From an uncultured Lachnospiraceae bacterium (lineage in GTDB: Bacteria; Bacillota; Clostridia; Lachnospirales; Lachnospiraceae): DNA of 64,000 bases. Within the stretch, counting starts at the first letter, position 1, and each line of letters opens with the position of its first letter. A model generated the notes under the pieces. That model was not told the origin of the DNA. It saw only the letters and a program-made list of their open reading frames with translations, and did no database searches. The DNA lies in assembly GCA_900550475.1 (NCBI GenBank), contig URSA01000001.1, forward strand, positions 269,012 to 333,011, read 5' to 3'. Position numbers and translations under genes: made by a program. Shown here in pieces: positions 8,203 through 15,419 of the stretch.

Positions 8203-9789
8203 CTATATCAGATGAAGCAGTTTTCCCACTTTGCGCAGAATCTCGCCGCCGGGCAGGACATAGAGATCCTTCTCCCTGATACACTGGAACACAAACAGGA
8301 ATACCATATGGCACACGCCGCAGAGAAGAACGCTTACAATTGCAGTACCGATACCGCCCAAAACAGTGTGAAGCGCTTTTGAGAGCAGAAACATGCACAA
8401 GCCTGTCAGCGCGGACATGACAACCGGCATCAGAAACTGCCTGATCCACTCAGGGTCGCAGCGTGTGATGCGGAACACCGCAAAGCCGCCCGCCGCGCAG
8501 AACAAAAGCGCGCCAATGTTAAAGCCGTACACAAACAAGAGCAGGGTGCCCTTCGCCACCCCATTGAACAGAAGCGCCGCGCAGACAAAGCCTGCGAAAA
8601 ACAGGGCAAAAGAGATCAGCACCGTCCTGCGCCTTTCCATCTCCCATAAAATATTTGCAAAATAGATACCCAGTGCAAGCAGCATGGGAAACAGCATGCC
8701 GTGTCTTGCAAGCTTCACAACAGCCGCAGTCTCCGTGCCCTCCGTAAGAACCGCCGGCAGTACAAACAAAACGGCTGCAAAGAAAGCCGTGAACATGACG
8801 ATTGCCTGCATTCCTCCCGTCACCCATCCGCGCATATTCTTTGATTCCTCCGCCCGGTAGGCACGCACAACGGCTCCCTGCGCACCCACCGCCAAAAGCA
8901 GTGCCAAGGTGCAGATGATGCCGAACGGCAGGAGCGCTCCCGCATAGAAGGTTCCGAAATCCGCAATCCTTACCATTCCCTCCTGTGTCCAGAACGGGAA
9001 GAGGAAAAGACCGATGAAAAGTCCTACGCGCAAAAGTGTGTAGCAGACCGCCGTCGGGAGCATCATTCTCATAAGCTGGGCAAAAAGTTCGATTCCGTCC
9101 TCCGACAGGCGCATGCCCTCCCTTGTGCTTCTCCGCATTCTGCGCCCCGCTCCCAGATAGATCAGAAGCAGGAAGAAAAGCTGCAGCACAGAGGCGAGCA
9201 GAAGCCCTACCGCAACACCCGCCGCAGCATACATATAGGTGAATTTCTCATTGTGCAGGAGCGCCGACGCCTTCTCCCCATATCCCTTCAGAATATTGCC
9301 GAACAGAACGCCGAAGGAAAGGTTGAAGATCTGGTACATCACCCCCGATGCAACCGTTGGCATCGCCGTCCCGTTTCCCTGAAAATAGCCCTGCAGCACG
9401 ATGCTGACCGCATTGAGCAGAAAAGACGGTGCCAGTATCTTGAGCGCAAGCGCTGCCTCCTTCTCCCCCATCAGTCCGCCGCAGAGCGCGTCAGCAGCAA
9501 AGAATAAGAGCAGGCTACCCACAATGCCTGCGCCGAGCGCATAGAGAAGGGCCGCCTTCAGTACCTTGTCCGCATTCTTGTACTGTGCCTTCTGGATACG
9601 GCTCCGGATCATCTTCTCCACGTAATCCGGCAGGTACAGAAACCCAAAGGTCTCAAGCAGCAGGCAGATTTCAAGCGCAATGCCCAGATATGCCATTCCC
9701 CATGATCCGATCACGCCGCTCATGCCCGCAAGAACAGCAATCCCCGCTGCCTGTGTTCCAAGCACCCATCTTTTCTTTCTGGTTTCCAT
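8203..9789 (-). CDS. MATE/MOP-superfamily polysaccharide flippase, SpoVB-like
   Basis: This 528-residue protein has about 14 hydrophobic segments and begins with a short charged N-terminus. The MOP-exporter feel is clear: paired TM segments near AGMSGVIGSWGMAYLGIALEI, GNGTAMPTVASGVMYQIFN in the middle, and PTAVCYTLLRVGLFI starting the second half. It most likely flips lipid-linked sugars, such as peptidoglycan precursor in spore cortex synthesis. I chose ATG 9789 because GGAGG sits 5 bp upstream. It is at the end of the yqfC-phoH-ybeY run, only 10 bp after ybeY. Confidence 0.8.
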   Translation of the reverse strand: METRKKRWVLGTQAAGIAVLAGMSGVIGSWGMAYLGIALEICLLLETFGFLYLPDYVEKMIRSRIQKAQYKNADKVLKAALLYALGAGIVGSLLLFFAADALCGGLMGEKEAALALKILAPSFLLNAVSIVLQGYFQGNGTAMPTVASGVMYQIFNLSFGVLFGNILKGYGEKASALLHNEKFTYMYAAAGVAVGLLLASVLQLFFLLLIYLGAGRRMRRSTREGMRLSEDGIELFAQLMRMMLPTAVCYTLLRVGLFIGLFLFPFWTQEGMVRIADFGTFYAGALLPFGIICTLALLLAVGAQGAVVRAYRAEESKNMRGWVTGGMQAIVMFTAFFAAVLFVLPAVLTEGTETAAVVKLARHGMLFPMLLALGIYFANILWEMERRRTVLISFALFFAGFVCAALLFNGVAKGTLLLFVYGFNIGALLFCAAGGFAVFRITRCDPEWIRQFLMPVVMSALTGLCMFLLSKALHTVLGGIGTAIVSVLLCGVCHMVFLFVFQCIREKDLYVLPGGEILRKVGKLLHLI

Positions 9790-9799
9790 AGAAGCCTCC

Positions 9800-10300
9800 T
9801 TACTCTCTTGTAATTCCAAGCCCTGACAACACTGCCTCCTGCTTCTCCTCCATCACCTTCGCCTCCTCCGGCTCCATATGATCATAGCCGCAGAGGTGCA
9901 GCATACTGTGCGCCACCAGAAAGGCAAACTCCCGCTTTTCGGAGTGTCCGTACAGCTCTGCCTGTTCCTTTACCCTGTCTGCGGAAATGATGATGTCCCC
10001 GAGAACCAGTTCCCCGCTGTCCGGGTCAAAATAATCCGCCTCTCTCTCATCAAGACCGGAAAAATCCGATGGCGTATCGTAGTCCACATTCGGGAAGGAC
10101 AGCACATCCGTCTCACGGTCGATCTGTCGGAATCTGTTGTTGTAATCCCTGATCCCCTCATTGTCTGTAATCAGGAGATTCAGTTGTGCATCAAAGGGAC
10201 AGCCCTCCGAGGTAAGCACCGCTTTGATCACCCGGTCTGCCACTTCCTTTACATCAAATGCAAAACTCACATCCGTCTCGTTTTCAACGTAAGAAGTCAT
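9800..10300 (-). CDS. ybeY: Endoribonuclease YbeY
   Basis: This 166-residue single-domain metalloenzyme is involved in 16S rRNA 3' maturation and ribosome quality control. The zinc site HSMLHLCGYDH (H-x3-H-x5-H) is intact near residue 130, and RQIDRETDVLSFP and LGDIIISADRV are family blocks. Its start overlaps the end of the PgpH-like gene by 17 bp. The phoH-pgpH-ybeY order is the classical Firmicutes arrangement. Confidence 0.97.
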   Translation of the reverse strand: MTSYVENETDVSFAFDVKEVADRVIKAVLTSEGCPFDAQLNLLITDNEGIRDYNNRFRQIDRETDVLSFPNVDYDTPSDFSGLDEREADYFDPDSGELVLGDIIISADRVKEQAELYGHSEKREFAFLVAHSMLHLCGYDHMEPEEAKVMEEKQEAVLSGLGITRE

Positions 10301-11486
10301 AGTAGAGTTTTTCCTCCTTAAACAGTTTTTTCATCTGTGTCAGTTCTTCCATGGTAATATTGCAATTTTGAAGAAGCGGCGTCTCCAGCTTCTTTTTGAA
10401 TACCGTCTCTATGATCCGGTCATAGTCAAGCGCCTGATCCCCGTTCCGCGAAATCAGATACAGGATCGCCGCAACCACCGCATCAGACAGGACGAGCACG
10501 GCGGTCTCCTTTTTTTTGATCCCCGTACCCTCGTCCAGATATTCCTTCAAAAGCGCTGACGCTGCCGGAGGAAACTGGTAGCCGGCAAGAAGCTTCTCCA
10601 CTTCTTCCCATGTATTATGCTCACACAGCACGCCGATCCGGTGGTAATAGCCGCCGGTCTTGAGCGCCTGTGTATCCAAAGAAAGCCTGTTCGCAATTCT
10701 CTCGCAGAAATACGCCGTATGTACCGCCTGATAATACTCTTCCTTCGACTTTTCTTTCAGGCGGACCATCAATTCAAATTCCGTGTCATTGATCTCCAGA
10801 TACTTGCCCCTGTAACGGAATATCACAAGCGCCGAAAAGCATTTCAACAGGATCAGTAAAAGGATCAGACTGATCAGCACATTCAGAAGCGGAATCTGGA
10901 ACAAAGAGAGTTTCAGCTGCTCGTTTGCAAACAGCACGATCGCCGCCGTCTCCCCCGTGAGCAAAAGAAGCAGAGTCAGAAAAAGCGGCATGCCGATGCG
11001 GTAGGTTTCATCCAGTCCGCGAAACAGAATCACTCCCGCCGTTCCACACAGAAAATACAACACAAACACAGGGATCCCGCACCCGGAAAGAAGCACCGAC
11101 AGCGCAAGCAGAAGCGTCCCGGCACAGATACCGATGAGTGAATCAGAAAACAGCGCAAGCGCAATATAGATTGCAAGAAACTGCCACCCCGCCGCCGGCA
11201 GATAGATACATGCCGCTGCGACTAAAAGGCAGCCCACATACAAAAGCAAAAAGCGAAGCGGATGCCGGGCGTTGTCATAGTCAAGCCCTCCCCTTCTTTT
11301 CGTATCCGAAATCAGGAGCACAAGTGCAGCCGCTCCGATTCCGGAAAGCACGGTATTGCTGATGATTCCCGCCGTATCAAATCCTTTGAGGCGGCTCAAC
11401 AGACACACCAAAAGGGCCGTCGTCAAAAACAGGACCGCCGCACACAACTGATTGATTGGTTCTCTTCTTTTGTTACCTTCTTGCAT
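10284..11486 (-). CDS. Shortened PgpH (7TM-HD) homologue with degenerate HD site
   Basis: The position between phoH and ybeY and the layout, about seven TM helices (roughly residues 15-225) then a helical domain, identify it as the PgpH/YqfF family, cyclic-di-AMP phosphodiesterases. However it has 400 residues rather than about 700, so the large extracellular 7TM-HDED part is absent. The HD motif, normally YYHDIGK, reads GYYHRIGVL, so the metal-binding aspartate is replaced by arginine. The first His, in AVHTAYFCERIA, is kept. The enzyme is therefore probably inactive as a hydrolase and may be a sensor or scaffold. I used ATG 11486, overlapping phoH by 14 bp with GGA just upstream. Confidence 0.8.
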   Translation of the reverse strand: MQEGNKRREPINQLCAAVLFLTTALLVCLLSRLKGFDTAGIISNTVLSGIGAAALVLLISDTKRRGGLDYDNARHPLRFLLLYVGCLLVAAACIYLPAAGWQFLAIYIALALFSDSLIGICAGTLLLALSVLLSGCGIPVFVLYFLCGTAGVILFRGLDETYRIGMPLFLTLLLLLTGETAAIVLFANEQLKLSLFQIPLLNVLISLILLLILLKCFSALVIFRYRGKYLEINDTEFELMVRLKEKSKEEYYQAVHTAYFCERIANRLSLDTQALKTGGYYHRIGVLCEHNTWEEVEKLLAGYQFPPAASALLKEYLDEGTGIKKKETAVLVLSDAVVAAILYLISRNGDQALDYDRIIETVFKKKLETPLLQNCNITMEELTQMKKLFKEEKLYYDFLR

Positions 11487-12486
11487 TTTTCCGGATATCC
11501 CTGCCCTTGTTCTTCTCCTGATGCTGCTTCTGTCCCGCCTCATAGTCATCATATGCCTTAACGATCTTCTGTACCAGAGGATGCCGCACCACATCACGGC
11601 TTGTCAGATTGCAGAACGCAATGTCCTCAATGTTTTTCAGGACACGCTCCGCCACATCAAGCCCCGACTTTGTTCCCTGGGGAAGATCCTTCTGGGAGGC
11701 GTCTCCCGTCACGATCACCTTGGAGCCGAACCCGATTCTTGTCAGGAACATCTTCATCTGCGCAGGCGTGGTATTCTGCGCCTCGTCCAGGATAATGTAG
11801 GCATTGTCAAGCGTACGTCCCCTCATATAGGCAAGCGGGGCGACCTCGATCAGCCCCTTCTCCATATTCTTGGAAAAACTCTCCGCTCCCATGATCTGGT
11901 AAAGCGCGTCGTAGAGCGGGCGCAGGTAAGGATCCACCTTGCTCTGAAGGTCGCCGGGCAGAAATCCCAGCTTTTCACCCGCCTCAATGGCAGGGCGCGT
12001 CAGGATGATCCGTCCCACCTCATCATTCTTGAACGCCGTAATCGCCATCGCCATGGCAAGATACGTCTTTCCCGTACCCGCAGGTCCCAGACCGAACACG
12101 ATCATATTGTTGCGGATGGCATCCACATACTTCTTTTGTCCCAATGTTTTCGGCTTGATGGGCTTACCGCTTACGGTATGACAGATCAGATCCCTGTCGA
12201 TTTCCACAAGACCCTCCTCCGCGTCCTCCCTGCCGAGTGTAATCGCATAATCCACTTTCTGCTCCTCTATCTCGTTTCCTCTTCTGGAAACCTCAAATAA
12301 TTGTGCCAGCACCCTGACGCATCTTTTTACATCCGCTTCCTCTCCGGTCACCTTCACCGCTCCGTTCCGATCCACGATCGTCACCGAAAAGTCGCTCTCC
12401 AGTTTCCGCACATAGAGATCATTTTGCCCGAAGATCTTCTGCATATGCTCCGCCGGCAGTTCCATTGTGTAAGTCATTTCACTCAT
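11473..12486 (-). CDS. phoH: PhoH-family ATPase
   Basis: This 337-residue protein has an N-terminal KH-like region and a P-loop, VFGLGPAGTGKTYLAMAMA, followed by Walker B YIILDEAQNTTPAQMKMFLTRIG and TGDASQKDLP. It is a predicted RNA helicase/ATPase functionally tied to YbeY. The sensible start is ATG 12486, because the promoter -10 box at 12521-12526 would place transcription initiation close to 12514. Confidence 0.95.
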   Translation of the reverse strand: MSEMTYTMELPAEHMQKIFGQNDLYVRKLESDFSVTIVDRNGAVKVTGEEADVKRCVRVLAQLFEVSRRGNEIEEQKVDYAITLGREDAEEGLVEIDRDLICHTVSGKPIKPKTLGQKKYVDAIRNNMIVFGLGPAGTGKTYLAMAMAITAFKNDEVGRIILTRPAIEAGEKLGFLPGDLQSKVDPYLRPLYDALYQIMGAESFSKNMEKGLIEVAPLAYMRGRTLDNAYIILDEAQNTTPAQMKMFLTRIGFGSKVIVTGDASQKDLPQGTKSGLDVAERVLKNIEDIAFCNLTSRDVVRHPLVQKIVKAYDDYEAGQKQHQEKNKGRDIRKNARR

Positions 12487-12520
12487 CCGGTCAATTTCTC
12501 CTCGATATTCCAATAAAAAC

Positions 12521-12549
12521 AGTATACGCTAACTGTTATTCTTTCGCAA
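12521..12549 (-). promoter_or_regulatory. Sigma-A-type promoter before phoH
   Basis: TTGCGA (12544-12549) and TATACT (12521-12526) on the minus strand have 17-bp spacing and lie in the gap between yqfD and phoH, so vegetative transcription of phoH-pgpH-ybeY need not depend on the sporulation genes upstream. Confidence 0.6.
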
Positions 12550-12557
12550 TCCTAAAA

Positions 12558-13739
12558 TCACCTAAAAATCTCCTCCCCGATCTTCTCCCGCACTCTCACC
12601 TCTCCCTTGATCACCCATACGCCGCTGTCGGTATCCATCCTCACATCCTCCTGCAGGATTTCCCATTCCTTCTCCCGCATGCGTGCAAGCAGCTTATCAT
12701 ACTGCTCCCTTAACAGCGCCTCCGCCTCCTTCACGCCGTATTCCCTCTCCACGGGCAGATATTCCCTGTAACGGTAAGTGCCGAAGGAAAACGGCAGCAC
12801 AAGCCCCTTAAGCAGGGATATTTCCTTTCTGATACACATCATATCAGCATAGGGGTAGGTGTCCTTCCCTCCGAAGGTAAATTCCTGTTTCCCCACGGCA
12901 AAAAAATACTTTGTTCTCTCCCTCCCTGTGTATTCCTTCTTTTCATACACATAGGGAAGCGCCTCGTACACCTCCTGGGTGCGCTCCACCACCACATCCG
13001 CATCTGCTCTGGTATACTGGTATTTTCTGACGGTGGCATCCTCATTGTAGACCGGTATACAGCCTGAGACCAGAAGAGTGCCCCGCTCCACCGCATCTCC
13101 GATCTTCACCTGCGGCACGCCGGAGCGGACGATCATGGACACGATCACGCCGTCCTTCTGGGCGTACAGATCCGAACAGCCGTCCTCCCTGATCTCTGCA
13201 AGAACCGCATCATTCTCCTTTATGGAGATGATCAGGCAGGTGCCCGACAATTTTGCGGATGTCCAGATCACCTGCGTATACTCCCTGCGGATCTTCTTCT
13301 CCAGCTGCCCGATATCGAGCGCCCGCTTGCGCATGCCCACCCGGATATCCTGTTCCTTCAGAAAGTCAAGGAATATATCCTCCGTGATCGCCGTGTTGCC
13401 CTCCACCGTAATGTCCCATATGTAAAGCGAAGATTGATACCAGAAAAAAACAGCGGCGCAAAAGCCAAGCAGAAAGATTTTCCGGGCAAACATCCGGGGC
13501 AGCAAAAAGGGCAGTCCGCATCTTTTCAGAATGACCACCCTTGTCCTTGTCTTTCTTGCGATCCCCTTGAGCCTTCGGAAGCCTCCAAGGCTGATGCACA
13601 TTTCATAGACATCCTTCTCTTTTGTTATGTCCCACAGCAGAATATTGCGGCTGCTGCACAGATTCATAAAGCGCTCCGGGGCAAAGCCCCACACCCTGAT
13701 CCGCACATAGCCACGCAAAAACTTCAGGAGATTGATCAC
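12558..13739 (-). CDS. yqfD: Sporulation protein YqfD
   Basis: This 393-residue protein matches YqfD: MINLLKFLRGYVRIRVWGFAPERFMNLCSSRNILLWDI is characteristic, written here as consecutive family blocks, with a TM helix at about residues 90-110 (FLLGFCAAVFFWYQSSLYIWDI) and an extracytoplasmic C-terminal part. YqfD is made in the mother cell early in engulfment in Bacillus; its biochemical role is poorly defined. It starts 13 bp after yqfC. Confidence 0.93.
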   Translation of the reverse strand: MINLLKFLRGYVRIRVWGFAPERFMNLCSSRNILLWDITKEKDVYEMCISLGGFRRLKGIARKTRTRVVILKRCGLPFLLPRMFARKIFLLGFCAAVFFWYQSSLYIWDITVEGNTAITEDIFLDFLKEQDIRVGMRKRALDIGQLEKKIRREYTQVIWTSAKLSGTCLIISIKENDAVLAEIREDGCSDLYAQKDGVIVSMIVRSGVPQVKIGDAVERGTLLVSGCIPVYNEDATVRKYQYTRADADVVVERTQEVYEALPYVYEKKEYTGRERTKYFFAVGKQEFTFGGKDTYPYADMMCIRKEISLLKGLVLPFSFGTYRYREYLPVEREYGVKEAEALLREQYDKLLARMREKEWEILQEDVRMDTDSGVWVIKGEVRVREKIGEEIFR

Positions 13740-13752
13740 GACCGTCCGCTCC

Positions 13753-14049
13753 TTATCCGAATATTACCTGAGAGATTTCACCGCAGATTTTCATATCCTC
13801 ATTGGTATAATAATCAATGACAAGCCCTTCCCCCAAAAAGCGCACCTGACCGCTCTTTGTCTGAAGCAGAATGCACTGATCCGTGTACTCCAGGATTCCC
13901 CTGTAGTTTTCGATAAAGACCTCCCTGTTCCCCGTCATGGACAGCATGAAGGCGCCCATCATCATATCCTTGGGCAGCTTTAAGGATTCCACCAGCATCT
14001 CTTTCTTTGTCTGTCTCTTCTTTTCATTGTCACCGGATTTTTTCTTCAT
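13753..14049 (-). CDS. yqfC: Sporulation protein YqfC
   Basis: This 98-residue protein belongs to the YabP/YqfC family. The core LKLPKDMMMGAFMLSMTGNREVFIENYRGI, broken here into recognised blocks LKLPKDMMMG and NREVFIENYRGILEYT, is diagnostic. In Bacillus it is a sigma-E-dependent gene paired with yqfD, as here. The ribosome site before ATG 14049 is weak (GAGGT directly before ATG), so a slightly later start such as the internal Met 18 is possible. Confidence 0.92.
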   Translation of the reverse strand: MKKKSGDNEKKRQTKKEMLVESLKLPKDMMMGAFMLSMTGNREVFIENYRGILEYTDQCILLQTKSGQVRFLGEGLVIDYYTNEDMKICGEISQVIFG

Positions 14050-14089
14050 ACCTCATTGTATTCCGCACTCCGGATTCTCATGCCAGCTT

Positions 14090-15394
14090 TTACCCTACGA
14101 TCCCCCTGATCAGTTCCCTTCGCATCGGCGCCTCAGCCGAAAATGTGTATGCCCCGCGCAGCCTCTCACCCGCCTGTGCAAGTCTGTCCGCATCATTTGC
14201 GTAAAGTACCGCAACCGTATCTCCCGCAGAAACCGCATCTCCCACCTTCTTGTGCAGAACAATCCCTACAGAGAGATCGATGCTGCTCTCCTTGGTCTCC
14301 CGACCGCCGCCCAAAAGCAGGGAGCAGATTCCCACCTCGTCGCAGGTAATATGGGAGACATAGCCGGCAGTATCCGCCTTCCACTCATACACAAGCGATG
14401 CCTTGGGGAGCAGTCCGGTATCATAGACCGCCTGTGGATTGCCTCCCTGTGCCGCGACAAGGGCTGCAAGCTTCTCAAGCGCGCTTCCGTCCGAAATGGT
14501 GCCAAGAAGCATCCGTCTTGCTTCCTCCTCGCTCTCTGCCTTTCCGCCGAGCAATAGCATCTGGGTCCCCAGCGTGAGGCACAGCTCCACAAAGTCAGCA
14601 GGCCCATTCCCCTTCAGGGTCTCGATTGCCTCCTCCACCTCCAGCGCGTTGCCGATGGCTCTGCCCAGAGGCTGATCCATATCCGAGATCACCGCAACCG
14701 TCTTTCTGCCTGCGCCGTTCCCGATCTTAACCATCTCCCGCGCCAGTGCAAAGGAATCCTCCTCCGTCTTCATGAACGCGCCGCTTCCCGTCTTGACATC
14801 CAGCACGATGGCATCCGCGCCCGCCGCCAGCTTCTTGCTCATGATGGAGCTTGCGATCAGGGACATCTGATCCACCGTGGCAGTCACATCCCGGAGCGCA
14901 TAGAGCTTCTTGTCCGCCGGAGCCAGATTCTTCGTCTGTCCCATGATTGCGATCCCGATCCGGTTCACCTGCTCCGTAAACTGCTCCACGGAAAGCTCTG
15001 TGGAAAATCCCGGGATGCTCTCCAGCTTGTCAATGGTTCCGCCTGTGTGACCCAGTCCGCGACCGCTCATCTTTGCCACGGTGATCCCGCATGCTGCCAC
15101 CATGGGTGTCAGGGCAAGGGAGGTCTTGTCGCCCACGCCTCCCGTGGAGTGCTTGTCCACCTTGATCCCCCGTATCCCGGAAAGGTCGATGGTGTCCCCG
15201 CTGTGTTCCATCTCCATGGTGAGGGCAAGGGTTTCCCGCTCGCTCATTCCCCGGAAGAAGATCGCCATCATCATGGAGGACATCTGGTAGTCGGGGATAC
15301 TGCCCTCCGTATACCCCCTGACCATGAAACGGATCTCCTCCCCGGAAAGCTCGCCGCCTCCCCGCTTTTTCAGGATCAGATCATACATCCTCAT
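14090..15394 (-). CDS. pdp: Pyrimidine-nucleoside phosphorylase
   Basis: This 434-residue enzyme phosphorolyses thymidine, uridine and deoxyuridine. The glycosyltransferase-family-3 signature is clear: DKHSTGGVGDKTSLALTPM and KMSGRGLGHTGGTIDKLES, followed by DVKTGSGAFM. The family splits into DeoA (thymidine) and Pdp (pyrimidine) types; Firmicutes enzymes are usually Pdp. GGGAGG lies 9 bp before ATG 15394. It follows the FtsX-type permease gene by 25 bp. Confidence 0.94.
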   Translation of the reverse strand: MRMYDLILKKRGGGELSGEEIRFMVRGYTEGSIPDYQMSSMMMAIFFRGMSERETLALTMEMEHSGDTIDLSGIRGIKVDKHSTGGVGDKTSLALTPMVAACGITVAKMSGRGLGHTGGTIDKLESIPGFSTELSVEQFTEQVNRIGIAIMGQTKNLAPADKKLYALRDVTATVDQMSLIASSIMSKKLAAGADAIVLDVKTGSGAFMKTEEDSFALAREMVKIGNGAGRKTVAVISDMDQPLGRAIGNALEVEEAIETLKGNGPADFVELCLTLGTQMLLLGGKAESEEEARRMLLGTISDGSALEKLAALVAAQGGNPQAVYDTGLLPKASLVYEWKADTAGYVSHITCDEVGICSLLLGGGRETKESSIDLSVGIVLHKKVGDAVSAGDTVAVLYANDADRLAQAGERLRGAYTFSAEAPMRRELIRGIVG

Positions 15395-15419
15395 TCCTTT
15401 TACCCTCCCTTTTTCTTTG

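Noticed and set aside
14055..14062. AATACAAT as a sigma-E -10 box before yqfC
   Set aside because: It is only 6 bp before the ATG, which would leave no leader or ribosome site, so I do not claim it although yqfC is sigma-E-dependent in Bacillus.
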